Assembly (NCBI GenBank): GCA_002375995.1
Contig: DFNI01000016.1
Span: forward strand, 1 to 24,704
Source of the DNA: Acetothermia bacterium UBA3571
GTDB lineage: Bacteria > Bipolaricaulota > Bipolaricaulia > Bipolaricaulales > Bipolaricaulaceae
Direction: 5' to 3'
DNA length: 24,704 nucleotides
The notes beneath the pieces are model-generated. The model was not told where the DNA came from and searched no databases. It saw only the letters and a list, made by a program, of their open reading frames with translations. Of the stretch, positions 7,399-14,643 are shown piece after piece. A program made the translations under genes and the position numbers. Numbering within the stretch: position 1 is the first letter of the stretch; the number at the start of each line of letters is the position of its first letter.

Positions 7399-8405
7399 CC
7401 CCGCCCCCTCCGGAACACCGGCACCATCAGCCACGGCTTGTTCAGTAGCTCAAGCACCGTCTGGGGCTCGAACCCAGAATGGAGCATGCACCCAGCGCAC
7501 CGGGGATCCTTCCCCGGGCCATACCGCTCCCAGAGCCCGGGGTCCAGGATCTCCCCCAGATCATCCGCGTGTGCGTCGGCAATGAGATAGCAGGGTTTTC
7601 TCCAGCCCTTCACCGTGTAGGTGGGGATGGCCCAGGCGGCGCATTCCCGGTAGTCCCTGTATCCCCGCAGGAAATCCAGGAACAGGGGGTTGTCGTAGAA
7701 CGGGAACCTCTCGTTCCCGTTAAGGAGCTCGCGGAAGACCCGGATCGATTCCTGCTTCTGCAGGAAGAGGTCCTTCTCGGGGACGGCCTCGTAGGCATAC
7801 CCCGGCGAGAGCATCAGCCCCTCCACCCCGAGGCGGGTGAGCGTGCGGAAGAGTTCCTTGAGGTCCGGGACGTCCGATCCGTGGAACACGGTGGTGTTGG
7901 TGCACACCCGGAACCCACGCCTCATGGCCTCCTCGATGGCGGCGATGGCCTCCCGGTAGGTCCCGGGACGCTGGGTCACCTCGTCGTGCACCCGCTCCGT
8001 TCCGTCGAGGTGCACCACGAAGCAGAGCCGCTTATTGGGCCTGAATTTATCCAGCGATTCGCGGAGGAGAAGTCCGTTGGTGCAGAGGTAAACCCAGCGG
8101 TGCTGTTCTATCAGACCACGCACGATCTCGGTGATGCCAGGGTGCAAAAGGGGCTCCCCGCCGGAGACCGAGACCACCGGGGCCCCGGCGGCCTCCGCGG
8201 CCCGCAGGGCCTCATCCACCGGCATCCTTATGTGCATCACATCTTGGTACTCGCGGACCCTCCCGCAGCCGATGCAACGGAGGTTGCAAGCCTCCAGGGG
8301 CTCGAGCATCAGCACGATGGGGAATAGCTTCCCCCTCCGCGGCCACTTCCGCCGCGGGAAAAGGTACCTCGCGAGCTCAAGCTCCATCGTCAACGGACGT
8401 CCCAT
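7395..8405 (-). CDS. hpnH: HpnH, radical SAM adenosylhopane synthase
   Basis: This enzyme joins the 5'-deoxyadenosyl group to diploptene, the first step of extended hopanoid side-chain synthesis. The protein has 336 residues. The radical SAM cluster motif is C40-x3-C44-x2-C47 in LEACNLRCIGCGRVREY. A SAM-binding 'SVSGGEPLLHP' follows at about 78-88, and the C-terminal region has the HpnH-like run KGWRKPCYLIADAHADD and CAGCMLHSGFEP. The start is ATG 8405, one base after the prenyl synthase stop; the longer open frame to 8675 only shadows that gene. The internal M7 (MELELARYLFPRR) is an alternative start. The coupling prenyl synthase, hpnH, hpnG, shc makes the assignment firm. Similarity to other SPASM-like radical SAM proteins is the only competing reading. 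Confidence 0.94.
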   Translation of the reverse strand: MGRPLTMELELARYLFPRRKWPRRGKLFPIVLMLEPLEACNLRCIGCGRVREYQDVMHIRMPVDEALRAAEAAGAPVVSVSGGEPLLHPGITEIVRGLIEQHRWVYLCTNGLLLRESLDKFRPNKRLCFVVHLDGTERVHDEVTQRPGTYREAIAAIEEAMRRGFRVCTNTTVFHGSDVPDLKELFRTLTRLGVEGLMLSPGYAYEAVPEKDLFLQKQESIRVFRELLNGNERFPFYDNPLFLDFLRGYRDYRECAAWAIPTYTVKGWRKPCYLIADAHADDLGEILDPGLWERYGPGKDPRCAGCMLHSGFEPQTVLELLNKPWLMVPVFRRGRG

Positions 8406-8406
8406 C

Positions 8407-9396
8407 TCACGCCTCCCGATCCACGAGGAAGGAGAGCAACTCCCCGAAGGCGATCTTCGCCCACGGCTCCCAGGGAAGCCCCGCCGCGATGCGGTCGGCC
8501 TCACGAACGTACTTCCGCGCCTCACCCGCGGTGGCCTCCTTGGAGCCCGTAGACTCCAGCCGCCGGAGAACCTCTTCCAGGGGGAAGGGATCCTGGGCGA
8601 GAAGCTCTTCAAGCGAGGGATCCCGCTCCAGGGCGTAAGCCACGGGGAAGGAACGCTTCCGGCGCAGAAGGTCACTTCCCACTGGCTTCCCCGTCACTTC
8701 GGGGTCGCCCCAGATCCCGATCCAGTCGTCCCGGATCTGGAACGCAAGTCCTAATACCTCCCCCAGTGCCCGGAGCTTTCCCCGGAGCCCCTCATCGGCG
8801 CCGGCGGCGATCCCTCCGAGCTCCAGAGCACAACCGATGAGGGCCCCGGTTTTCTTTCGTGCCATATCCAGGTACTCCGCCACTCCGGCGGCCCGGCCTT
8901 CTAGGGAAAGATCCAGGACTTGTCCTTCGATCATGCGGTAGGTCGCGGAAAGGAGCGTTTTCTGTGCGGCCAGGGACATCTCAACGGCCAGGGTTTTCGC
9001 CTCCAGGGAACTGCGCAGGGCCAATACCAAGAGGCCGTCCCCGGCGTTTATCGCCTGCTCCACCCCATAGACTTTCCACACCGTGGGCCGGCCGCGGCGC
9101 AGTTCGTCCTTGTCCTGGATATCGTCGTGGATTAGGGAGAAGTTGTGCACGAGCTCAAGCGCAACCGCCAAGGGAAGGGCAGCGTCTATTTGGCCCCCCA
9201 GGGCCTCGCAGGAGAAGCAGACCAATGAGGGCCGGAGGAGCTTTCCCCCGATCCCGGGCCCGGGGCTCCCGTCCGCCTCCTGAAGCCCCATGTGGTAGGA
9301 AAACATTTCCCCCAGAGGCCCTCTTTCCTGCAGGACCCCTTCCAGCCGGGCTACAATGGGTTCGCGGTATTTCCTCAATATCTCCGGGGTAGCCAT
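8407..9396 (-). CDS. Short-chain polyprenyl diphosphate synthase (FPP/GGPP type)
   Basis: A trans-prenyltransferase condensing IPP with allylic diphosphates. The protein has 329 residues. The first Asp-rich motif is DDIQDKD (91-97) followed by ELRRGRPTVW. The second is FQIRDDWIGIWGD (219-231). GGKLLRPSLV (50-59) carries the IPP-binding G-K-x-x-R. The first motif lacks the two-residue insertion of bacterial FPP synthases, and F86 sits five residues before it; by family knowledge this points to a short product such as FPP or GGPP. It is the first gene of the isoprenoid/hopanoid run, so FPP for squalene is the natural inference, but chain length cannot be fixed by reading. The start ATG 9396 has AGGTG upstream, and an in-frame stop lies further up. 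Confidence 0.9.
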   Translation of the reverse strand: MATPEILRKYREPIVARLEGVLQERGPLGEMFSYHMGLQEADGSPGPGIGGKLLRPSLVCFSCEALGGQIDAALPLAVALELVHNFSLIHDDIQDKDELRRGRPTVWKVYGVEQAINAGDGLLVLALRSSLEAKTLAVEMSLAAQKTLLSATYRMIEGQVLDLSLEGRAAGVAEYLDMARKKTGALIGCALELGGIAAGADEGLRGKLRALGEVLGLAFQIRDDWIGIWGDPEVTGKPVGSDLLRRKRSFPVAYALERDPSLEELLAQDPFPLEEVLRRLESTGSKEATAGEARKYVREADRIAAGLPWEPWAKIAFGELLSFLVDREA

Positions 9397-9536
9397 GGGA
9401 ACACCTGTCCAAGGATAAAGGCCCGGCGCCCCTGCGGGGATGGGGAAACCGTATTAATCCGCACACCTCCTCCATTTTGTTCGGGTAGTGACCCCCCTTG
9501 TACTACGTGGATGACCACTTTTCGACAATAGCACCA
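9397..9536 (-). promoter_or_regulatory. Upstream region of the isoprenoid/hopanoid run, promoter not resolved
   Basis: About 140 bases separate the prenyl synthase start from the terminator of the preceding operon, so a promoter is expected here. A TTGTCG to TAGTAC pair with 17 bp spacing is the best match I can find, but the -10 agrees at only three positions. A small CCCC-GCA-GGGG hairpin lies in the presumed 5' untranslated region. GGAGGAGGTG near 9470 is not followed by a convincing gene start. Confidence 0.3.
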
Positions 9537-9538
9537 CG

Positions 9539-9573
9539 AAAAAATGGGCGGCGTCCACCTTCCGACGCCACCC
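9539..9573 (-). terminator. Intrinsic terminator of the rrf2-cysK-carbonic anhydrase operon
   Basis: Read on the minus strand, the stem is GGG-T-GGCGTC (9573-9564) paired with GACGCC-G-CCC (9555-9546). It has one mismatch (9549/9570) and an 8-base loop, followed by A and then six T's (9544-9539). It lies about 34 bases past the carbonic anhydrase stop codon. Confidence 0.8.
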
Positions 9574-9606
9574 GTCACGGCCAGGCTTGATTTGCCCTTC
9601 AGGACC

Positions 9607-10221
9607 TCACTTGGCGTAGACCTTTCCCTTCACGAACGTGGCGGTGGTCTCCCAGAGCTTCCCGTGGGGCCTGCGGAGGCGGTGCGCCTCCACTTCATAC
9701 ACATAGGCGGATATCCGCACGTCCCGCGGGATAAGGGGGTGTGTACGGAGGATCTCGATGTTCATCAACGCCACATCGTCTGGGGACGTGGCTCCCAAGT
9801 CGTGGAAGAACTTCCACCAGCAGGCGAACGCCCGATCATTCGGGAGCCTGAGCTCGGGGAGAAACGGGTCCAGCTGGAGCTCCTCGGGCTTAATCCCCTG
9901 GGAGCGGAAGTACTCCGCCACCTCCTGGCCGAGGAACCGGAGCATACCGCAGTCGGTGTGGGTGACCACGATGATCTCTTCCGTGCCGAAGAAGTTGGTG
10001 GTGAGGGCAGCTGACCTGATGGCATCGTCCGTCACGATGCCCCCGGCGTTGCGAAAGATGTGGGCATCGTCGGGGCCGATCCCCAGTACCTCCTCAATGC
10101 GCAGCCGCTCGTCCATGCAGGTGAGGACCCATAGTCGTTTATTGTTCGGAATCCCCTTGACCCGCCGAAGGGCGTAGTCCTCCCGCCGCTCTATCTCCAC
10201 CTCAATACGTTCGCTCACCAT
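9607..10221 (-). CDS. Beta-class carbonic anhydrase family protein
   Basis: Interconverts CO2 and bicarbonate using zinc. The protein has 204 residues. Zinc ligands are C35 (WVLTCMDERL), H88 and C91 (VVTHTDCGM), and the catalytic Asp-Arg dyad is D37/R39. IFRNAGGIVTDDAIRSA (55-71) is the conserved helix. The sequence belongs to the short CMDxR/HTDCGM subgroup. COS hydrolase and CS2 hydrolase are members of the same fold with identical metal ligands, so the substrate is not certain. That matters here because the gene lies 24 bases downstream of cysK, and sulfide released from COS or CS2 would feed cysteine synthase. ATG 10221 follows GAAGGTGA closely. The gene is followed by an intrinsic terminator. 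Confidence 0.9.
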   Translation of the reverse strand: MVSERIEVEIERREDYALRRVKGIPNNKRLWVLTCMDERLRIEEVLGIGPDDAHIFRNAGGIVTDDAIRSAALTTNFFGTEEIIVVTHTDCGMLRFLGQEVAEYFRSQGIKPEELQLDPFLPELRLPNDRAFACWWKFFHDLGATSPDDVALMNIEILRTHPLIPRDVRISAYVYEVEAHRLRRPHGKLWETTATFVKGKVYAK

Positions 10222-10245
10222 TCACCTTCACCCCGCTTTTAGATC

Positions 10246-11232
10246 TCACCCCTGGTCCTGGAAGATCCAGGTGGAGAGATAACGCTCTCCGGTGTCCGGC
10301 AGAATCACCACGATGAGCTTCCCTTCGTTCTCCGGCCTCTTGGCCACCTCCAGCGCCGCCCAGGTGGCTGCTCCGGATGAGATCCCCGCCAGAATCCCCT
10401 CTTCTCTCGCTAACCTGCGGGCCATCTCTGCGGCGTCCTCGTCCGCGACCCGGACGATTTCGTCGATGAGATCCGTGCGGAGCACGTCCGGCACGAACCC
10501 GGCCCCGATCCCCTGGATCTTGTGTGGACCGGGCTTCCCGCCCGAAAGCACCGGGGAACTGACCGGTTCCACGGCGATGGCTTTGAACTCCGGCTTCCTT
10601 TCCTTGAGGACTTCGGCCACCCCGGTGATCGTGCCCCCGGTACCAACCCCGGCGACCAGGATGTCCACCCGGCCCTCGGTGTCCCGCCAGATCTCCTCTG
10701 CGGTGGTGAGGCGGTGGATCTCGGGGTTCGCTGGGTTCTTGAATTGCTGGGGCATGAAGTAGTTTGGGTTCTTCGCCACCAGCTCCTCCGCTTTCCGCAC
10801 GGCCCCGGGCATGCCCTCTTCACCTGGGGTGAGGATCAACTCGGCCCCCAACGCCTTGAGAAGCTTGCGCCGTTCCAGGGACATCGTCTCCGGCATGGTG
10901 AGGATTAGGCGATACCCCCTAGCGGCGCAGACGAAGGCCAGGGCGATGCCGGTGTTCCCGCTGGTGGGTTCGACGATCACGGTGTCCTCGTTGATAAGGC
11001 CCTTCTCCTCGGCGTCGAGGATCATCGATACCCCGATGCGATCCTTCACGCTGCTTAAGGGATTGAAGGACTCGAGCTTGGCCACCACCTCGGCCTTGAG
11101 GCCGGCGGTGACTCGGTTAAGCCTCACCAAAGGAGTATTGCCGATGAGCTCCGTAAGATCCTTGGCGATCCCCCTGGTCAACTTTGGGATCTCGATCCCC
11201 TTGTACTTGAGTGTCTCCACGGCTTGACCCAT
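10246..11232 (-). CDS. cysK: Cysteine synthase (O-acetylserine sulfhydrylase)
   Basis: A PLP enzyme making cysteine from O-acetylserine and sulfide. The protein has 328 residues. The N-terminal LIGNTPLVRLNRV (29-41) and the PLP lysine in NPLSSVKDRIGVSM (57-70) are typical, as are TSGNTGIALAF (90-100), the glycine-rich phosphate loop VGTGGTITG (196-204) and the C-terminal GISSGAATWAAL. The N-terminus is about 20 residues longer than in E. coli CysK, starting at an ATG with an ideal GGAGGTGA. It lies 22 bases after an Rrf2-family regulator gene and before a beta-carbonic anhydrase. In Firmicutes the Rrf2 protein CymR is controlled by binding CysK, which makes this gene order suggestive. Cystathionine beta-synthase-like activity cannot be excluded. 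Confidence 0.94.
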   Translation of the reverse strand: MGQAVETLKYKGIEIPKLTRGIAKDLTELIGNTPLVRLNRVTAGLKAEVVAKLESFNPLSSVKDRIGVSMILDAEEKGLINEDTVIVEPTSGNTGIALAFVCAARGYRLILTMPETMSLERRKLLKALGAELILTPGEEGMPGAVRKAEELVAKNPNYFMPQQFKNPANPEIHRLTTAEEIWRDTEGRVDILVAGVGTGGTITGVAEVLKERKPEFKAIAVEPVSSPVLSGGKPGPHKIQGIGAGFVPDVLRTDLIDEIVRVADEDAAEMARRLAREEGILAGISSGAATWAALEVAKRPENEGKLIVVILPDTGERYLSTWIFQDQG

Positions 11233-11254
11233 CGTGCCTCACCTCCAAATTCCA

Positions 11255-11698
11255 TCAAATGTAATACATCGCAGCCTCGAGTTGCTCCTTCTCCCGTTGG
11301 CGTTCGGCCAGGTCCCGGAGGGTAGTCGAAGCGAGGACCTGGACCATCGCCTCCCGAACCTCAGCCCACAGATCGCGGACGGCGCAGAAGCGGGAGCGGG
11401 CACAGGCTCCGGGGTCGTCGACACACTCCATGGGTGCCAGCGACCCCTCCAGGATTCGGATCACCTCGTCGAGCCGGATCTCCGCGGGGTCCCGCGCTAA
11501 GTAGATGCCCCCGCCCACGCCCCTTTTGGTGCGCACGATCCCCGCGGCCACCAACGGGGCGATGAGGCGCTCGAGATACGGCAGGGGCAACTCCTGACGT
11601 CGGGCAATGTCCCGCAGGGGGACGGGCTCTTCGGCCCTGTGGAGCGCGAGATCCAGGAGGACCCGGACACCATACGCCGTTTTGGTGGAAAGCTTCAT
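11255..11698 (-). CDS. Rrf2-family transcriptional regulator
   Basis: The protein has 147 residues. The N-terminal winged helix-turn-helix starts MKLSTKTAYGVRVLLDLA. The recognition segment is PLRDIARRQELPLPYLERL and the wing is 'KRGVGGGIYLAR'. Three cysteines, C92, C99 and C105, lie almost where IscR has its [2Fe-2S] ligands (C92/C98/C104), but the IscR histidine position is R108. A cluster or redox sensing is therefore possible but not assured. Candidate roles are cysteine/sulfur control (CymR/CysR-like) or Fe-S control; the adjacent cysK favours sulfur. The ATG at 11698 has a strong AGGAGGTGAG. A near-consensus promoter and a perfect palindrome lie immediately upstream, which suggests that it represses its own operon. 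Confidence 0.88.
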   Translation of the reverse strand: MKLSTKTAYGVRVLLDLALHRAEEPVPLRDIARRQELPLPYLERLIAPLVAAGIVRTKRGVGGGIYLARDPAEIRLDEVIRILEGSLAPMECVDDPGACARSRFCAVRDLWAEVREAMVQVLASTTLRDLAERQREKEQLEAAMYYI

Positions 11699-11709
11699 CT
11701 CACCTCCTA

Positions 11710-11732
11710 TTGTTGATATTCTTGATCAACAA
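11710..11732 (-). promoter_or_regulatory. Probable Rrf2 operator (perfect inverted repeat)
   Basis: TTGTTGAT (11710-11717) and ATCAACAA (11725-11732) are perfect 8-bp inverted arms separated by 7 bases, and an inner TTGATCAA is also palindromic. The site is AT-rich in a GC-rich background. It starts 2 bases from the -10 box, covering the expected transcription start and ending 11 bases before the regulator's ATG, the place for a repressor site. Which protein binds is inferred from position. Confidence 0.7.
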
Positions 11733-11734
11733 AA

Positions 11735-11763
11735 ATTATAAATCAACTTTTGCAACAATTCAA
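11735..11763 (-). promoter_or_regulatory. Sigma-70-type promoter of the rrf2-cysK-carbonic anhydrase operon
   Basis: On the minus strand, -35 TTGAAT (11763-11758), a 17-base spacer and a perfect -10 TATAAT (11740-11735). The start site would fall near 11728, inside the inverted-repeat operator, giving a 5' untranslated region of about 30 bases that contains the AGGAGGTGAG ribosome site. Confidence 0.8.
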
Positions 11764-11913
11764 GCTCGGATACACCACGGAACCCGAAGAAGGGAATATA
11801 GAGCCCGCTTTCCCCCGGCTCCCCGATTAAACCCGTGTTTTTGGAGACCCTTTCACCAAGCGATACGCCGAGCTCGGAGGTTCAGGACATCACAGTACGA
11901 ACTTCTCCACGCC
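11764..11913. other. Spacer between ilvE and the rrf2 promoter; no terminator found
   Basis: This is the 3' end of the ilv/leu operon. I see no gene and no stem followed by a T-run. The only structure is a GAGCC/GGCTC stem (around 11801-11822) without a T-tract and a 10-base palindrome CCGAGCTCGG near 11868. Termination here may be Rho-dependent, or some transcripts may read into rrf2. Confidence 0.4.
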
Positions 11914-12900
11914 TCAAGCCGCCTTCTCCTGCGCTCCTTCGCGGAGGTTCGCCGCGGTGGAAACCGGAGTGAGCCAGCCGTGGCGGTCCGGGATCTCCCC
12001 CCGCACGATCCCGAAGAACTCCTCTTGGAGCCTGCGGGTGATGGGGCCGCGCTTTCCTTCCCCCACCGGGATCCCGTCCACCGAGCGGATGGGGGTGATC
12101 TCCGCTGCCGTCCCGGTGAAGAACGCCTCGTCCGCGAGATACAATCTCTCCCGGGAGATGAGCTCCTCCCGCACCGGGATCCCCAGGTCATCCGCCAGGG
12201 CCATCACACATCTCCGGGTCACCCCACCTAGGATGGAAGCCGAGAGGGGCGGGGTGTAGAGGACCCCGTCCTGGACGACGAACAGGTTCTCGCCGCTTCC
12301 CTCGCTGACGTAGCCGAAGACGTCCAGGGCGATCCCCTCCACGAAACCCTTGTCCTTGGCCTCCATAGCGATCAACTGGGAGTTGGTGTAGTGTCCCCCG
12401 GCCTTGGCCAAGGCGGGATAGGTGTTCGGCGCCATCCGGAACCATGTGGAGACGCATACGTCCACCCCGCGGTTCAGGGCCTCTTCCCCGAGGTACGCGC
12501 CCCATTCGATGGTCAGGATCGTCACCTCTACCGGACAGTCCTTCCGCGGGTCGAGGCTGAAGCTCCCCAAGCCCCGGAACACCAGCGGACGGATATAGCA
12601 AGCTTCGTGTTCATTTTTGGCCACAAGCTCGATGATCGCCTTCTTCAGTTCCTCCCTGGGGAAAGGAGGTTCCATGCGATAGATCTTGCAGGAGCCGTAC
12701 AATCGGTCCAGGTGCTGGTCCAAACAGAAAATCGCGGGACCGCGCGCCGTCGCGTATGAGCGGATCCCCTCGAAGATGCTGGAGCCGTAGTGGAGGGCGT
12801 GTGTGCCTACGTGGACTACCGCTTCCTCCCACGGGACGAACTCGCCGTTGAACCATACCCACCTTCCGTTCTTAAGCACCATCTCTTTTTTGACCGCCAT
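11914..12900 (-). CDS. ilvE: Branched-chain amino acid aminotransferase
   Basis: Transfers the amino group from glutamate to the 2-oxo acids of valine, leucine and isoleucine, the shared last step. The protein has 328 residues (class IV PLP fold). GTHALHYGSSIFEGIRSY (32-49) is the BCAT N-terminal signature. The PLP lysine is K166 in ALAKAGGHYTNSQ, and GYVSEGSGENLFVV (197-210) carries the conserved E-G-x-G-x-N-x-F. The C-terminal 'FFTGTAAEITPI' binds phosphate. ATG 12900 has AGGAGGGAAG in front, and the gene's first 29 bases overlap the end of leuD. It is the last gene of the operon, as expected for an enzyme used by all three branches. A D-amino acid or aminodeoxychorismate enzyme is unlikely given the context and the GTAAE motif. 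Confidence 0.95.
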   Translation of the reverse strand: MAVKKEMVLKNGRWVWFNGEFVPWEEAVVHVGTHALHYGSSIFEGIRSYATARGPAIFCLDQHLDRLYGSCKIYRMEPPFPREELKKAIIELVAKNEHEACYIRPLVFRGLGSFSLDPRKDCPVEVTILTIEWGAYLGEEALNRGVDVCVSTWFRMAPNTYPALAKAGGHYTNSQLIAMEAKDKGFVEGIALDVFGYVSEGSGENLFVVQDGVLYTPPLSASILGGVTRRCVMALADDLGIPVREELISRERLYLADEAFFTGTAAEITPIRSVDGIPVGEGKRGPITRRLQEEFFGIVRGEIPDRHGWLTPVSTAANLREGAQEKAA

Positions 12901-13384
12901 CTTCCCTCCTTCTTGCCCAGTTGATCAATCCTCCCGCGTGCAGGATCTCCAGGATGAACGGCGGCAGCGGGTTAGCCTTAAAGGAGGTCCCATTTTCCGC
13001 ATCCGCGATTATCCCCTTGCCCAAGTCCACCGAAATCCAGTGTCCTTCCGTGATTTCTCCGAGCTCGGGGCACTCGAGGACCGGAAATCCCAGGTTCACC
13101 GCGTTCCGGAAGAATATCCGGGCGAAGCTTTTCGCCACCACGCAAGCCACCCCGGCGCCCTTGAGCGCCAGTACCGCATGCTCCCGGGAGGAGCCACAGC
13201 CGAAGTTCTCCCCCGCCACCAGGATGTCCCCCGGCCGGATCCTTTCGGGAAATCTCGGGTCGAGCCCCTCGAGACAATGGCGCCCGAGCTCCGCTGAATC
13301 GGTGGTCACCAAATACCGCGCGGGGATGATGGCATCCGTATCGATGTCATCCCCCACCACCAAGGCCCTTCCCTCCAAGATCAT
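12872..13384 (-). CDS. leuD: 3-isopropylmalate dehydratase small subunit
   Basis: The protein has 170 residues and is the swivel domain that completes the isomerase with LeuC. The start (ATG 13384, overlapping the leuC stop as ATGA) gives MILEGRALVVGDDIDTDAII, matching family N-termini; the longer frame upstream only shadows leuC. The motif DIDTDAIIPARYL (13-25) and the active-site loop AGENFGCGSSREHA (around 57-70) are intact, as are 'FARIFFRNAVNLGFPVL' and the C-terminal segment. The length is that of the short LeuD2/archaeal-like group. Because the operon also makes citramalate, this isomerase presumably handles both 2-isopropylmalate and citramalate. Confidence 0.93.
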   Translation of the reverse strand: MILEGRALVVGDDIDTDAIIPARYLVTTDSAELGRHCLEGLDPRFPERIRPGDILVAGENFGCGSSREHAVLALKGAGVACVVAKSFARIFFRNAVNLGFPVLECPELGEITEGHWISVDLGKGIIADAENGTSFKANPLPPFILEILHAGGLINWARRREDGGQKRDGA

Positions 13385-14643
13385 CGTTCCTCCTCCCCGG
13401 TGAGCTCCTCCGGCGACCCGATCCGCCCCAGGACCGCGGAAGCCGCCGCCACCGCCGGGTTCGCGAGGTACACTTCGCTCTCGGGGTGACCCATCCGGCC
13501 CCGGAAGTTGCGGTTGGTGGTGGAAATACACCTTTCCCCGGCCCCCAGTACCCCCATGTGCCCCCCGAGGCACGGGCCGCAGGTGGGGGTGGAGAGCACC
13601 GCTCCCGCCGAGAGGAAGACCTCCGCCAGCCCCTCCCGTACCGCGCGGAGGAAGAGCTCCTGGGTCCCGGGGATGACGATGCAGCGCACCTCGGGGTGCA
13701 CCGTCCTCCCCCGCAGCACCTCCGCCGCGACGAGGAGGTCCCGCCAGCGCCCGTTGGTGCAGCTTCCGATGACCACCTGATCGATGGATATCTTTTCGAG
13801 CTCGTCCACGGGGGCCACGTTCGCCGGGGAGTGGGGCCGGGCCACCATGGGTCGCAGGGCCCCGAGGTCCACTTCCACGGCCTCGGCGTAGTGCGCGTCC
13901 GGATCGGGGTACACCGGCGTGAATTCCCGGACGGCCCTCCCGGAAAGGTAGGAGAGAGTCACCTCATCTGGAGGGAAGAGCCCCGCGGTGGCCCCGGCCT
14001 CCACCGCCATGTTGGCCACGGTGAGCCGATCGTCCAGGGGCAACGCTCCCACCGCGCCCCCGAACTCGAACGCGCACCAGTTGGCCCCGCTCGTCCCCAA
14101 CACCCCGATGAGGTGGAGGATCAGGTCCTTCCCCATGGCCCAGCGGGGAAGCCTTCCCTTGAGTTCTACTCGGATCGTCCGGGGCACCCGCAGCCAAGTA
14201 CTTCCCGTGGCCATGGCGTAGCCGATGTCGGTGGAGCCCATCCCGGTGGCGAACGCCCCCAGGGCTCCGTAGGTACAGGTGTGGGAGTCCCCGCCCACAA
14301 CGATCTCCCCGGGGAGGACCAATCCCCGCTCGGGAAGGAGCACGTGTTCGATGCCCCCCCGCCCCACCTCGAAGTAGAGGGTTTCCTTTTCCCGAGCGAA
14401 CTCCCGCACGATCCGGCACTGTTCGGCGCTGCGCACGTCCTTGTTGGGGGTGAAATGGTCCGGGACCAGGGCCACCCGGGAGGGATCGAAGACCCGCTCC
14501 GCCCCCAGTTCCCGGAACGTGCGGATCGCCAGCGGGGCCGTGATATCGTTGGCGAGGACGAAGTCTACCGGTACCTCCACGAACTCCCCCGCCTCAACCT
14601 GCCGCCCCGCGTGGCGGGCGATGATGGCCTCGGCCAGGGTCAT
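13381..14643 (-). CDS. leuC: 3-isopropylmalate dehydratase large subunit
   Basis: An aconitase-family enzyme isomerising 2- to 3-isopropylmalate. The protein has 420 residues, the length of the LeuC2/homoaconitase-like group rather than the ~470-residue enterobacterial form. The [4Fe-4S] ligands are C295 (IGSCTNGRW), C355 and C358 (TPTCGPCLGG). GGDSHTCTYGALGAFATGMG (117-136) is the conserved substrate region. The start ATG 14643 overlaps the leuB stop as ATGA with GGGGGGAG eight bases upstream. ATG 14649 (MGMTLAEA) is possible but crowds the SD. Homoaconitase is the nearest alternative; the leuA/leuB/leuD neighbours favour LeuC. Confidence 0.93.
   Translation of the reverse strand: MTLAEAIIARHAGRQVEAGEFVEVPVDFVLANDITAPLAIRTFRELGAERVFDPSRVALVPDHFTPNKDVRSAEQCRIVREFAREKETLYFEVGRGGIEHVLLPERGLVLPGEIVVGGDSHTCTYGALGAFATGMGSTDIGYAMATGSTWLRVPRTIRVELKGRLPRWAMGKDLILHLIGVLGTSGANWCAFEFGGAVGALPLDDRLTVANMAVEAGATAGLFPPDEVTLSYLSGRAVREFTPVYPDPDAHYAEAVEVDLGALRPMVARPHSPANVAPVDELEKISIDQVVIGSCTNGRWRDLLVAAEVLRGRTVHPEVRCIVIPGTQELFLRAVREGLAEVFLSAGAVLSTPTCGPCLGGHMGVLGAGERCISTTNRNFRGRMGHPESEVYLANPAVAAASAVLGRIGSPEELTGEEER

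Noticed and set aside
9155..9475. 106-codon minus-strand frame starting at ATG 9475 upstream of the prenyl synthase
   Set aside because: Most of it overlaps the prenyl synthase in another frame, with no conserved motif; GGAGGAGG lies inside it rather than at proper spacing before the ATG.
10031..10037. Single CGTCACG heptamers at about 10031 and 9574
   Set aside because: Isolated single units inside a gene and a spacer, expected by chance at this GC content; only the tandem arrays at gene junctions are reported.
11801..11877. Candidate terminator downstream of ilvE
   Set aside because: The stems here (GAGCC/GGCTC and the CCGAGCTCGG palindrome) have no following T-run on the minus strand.
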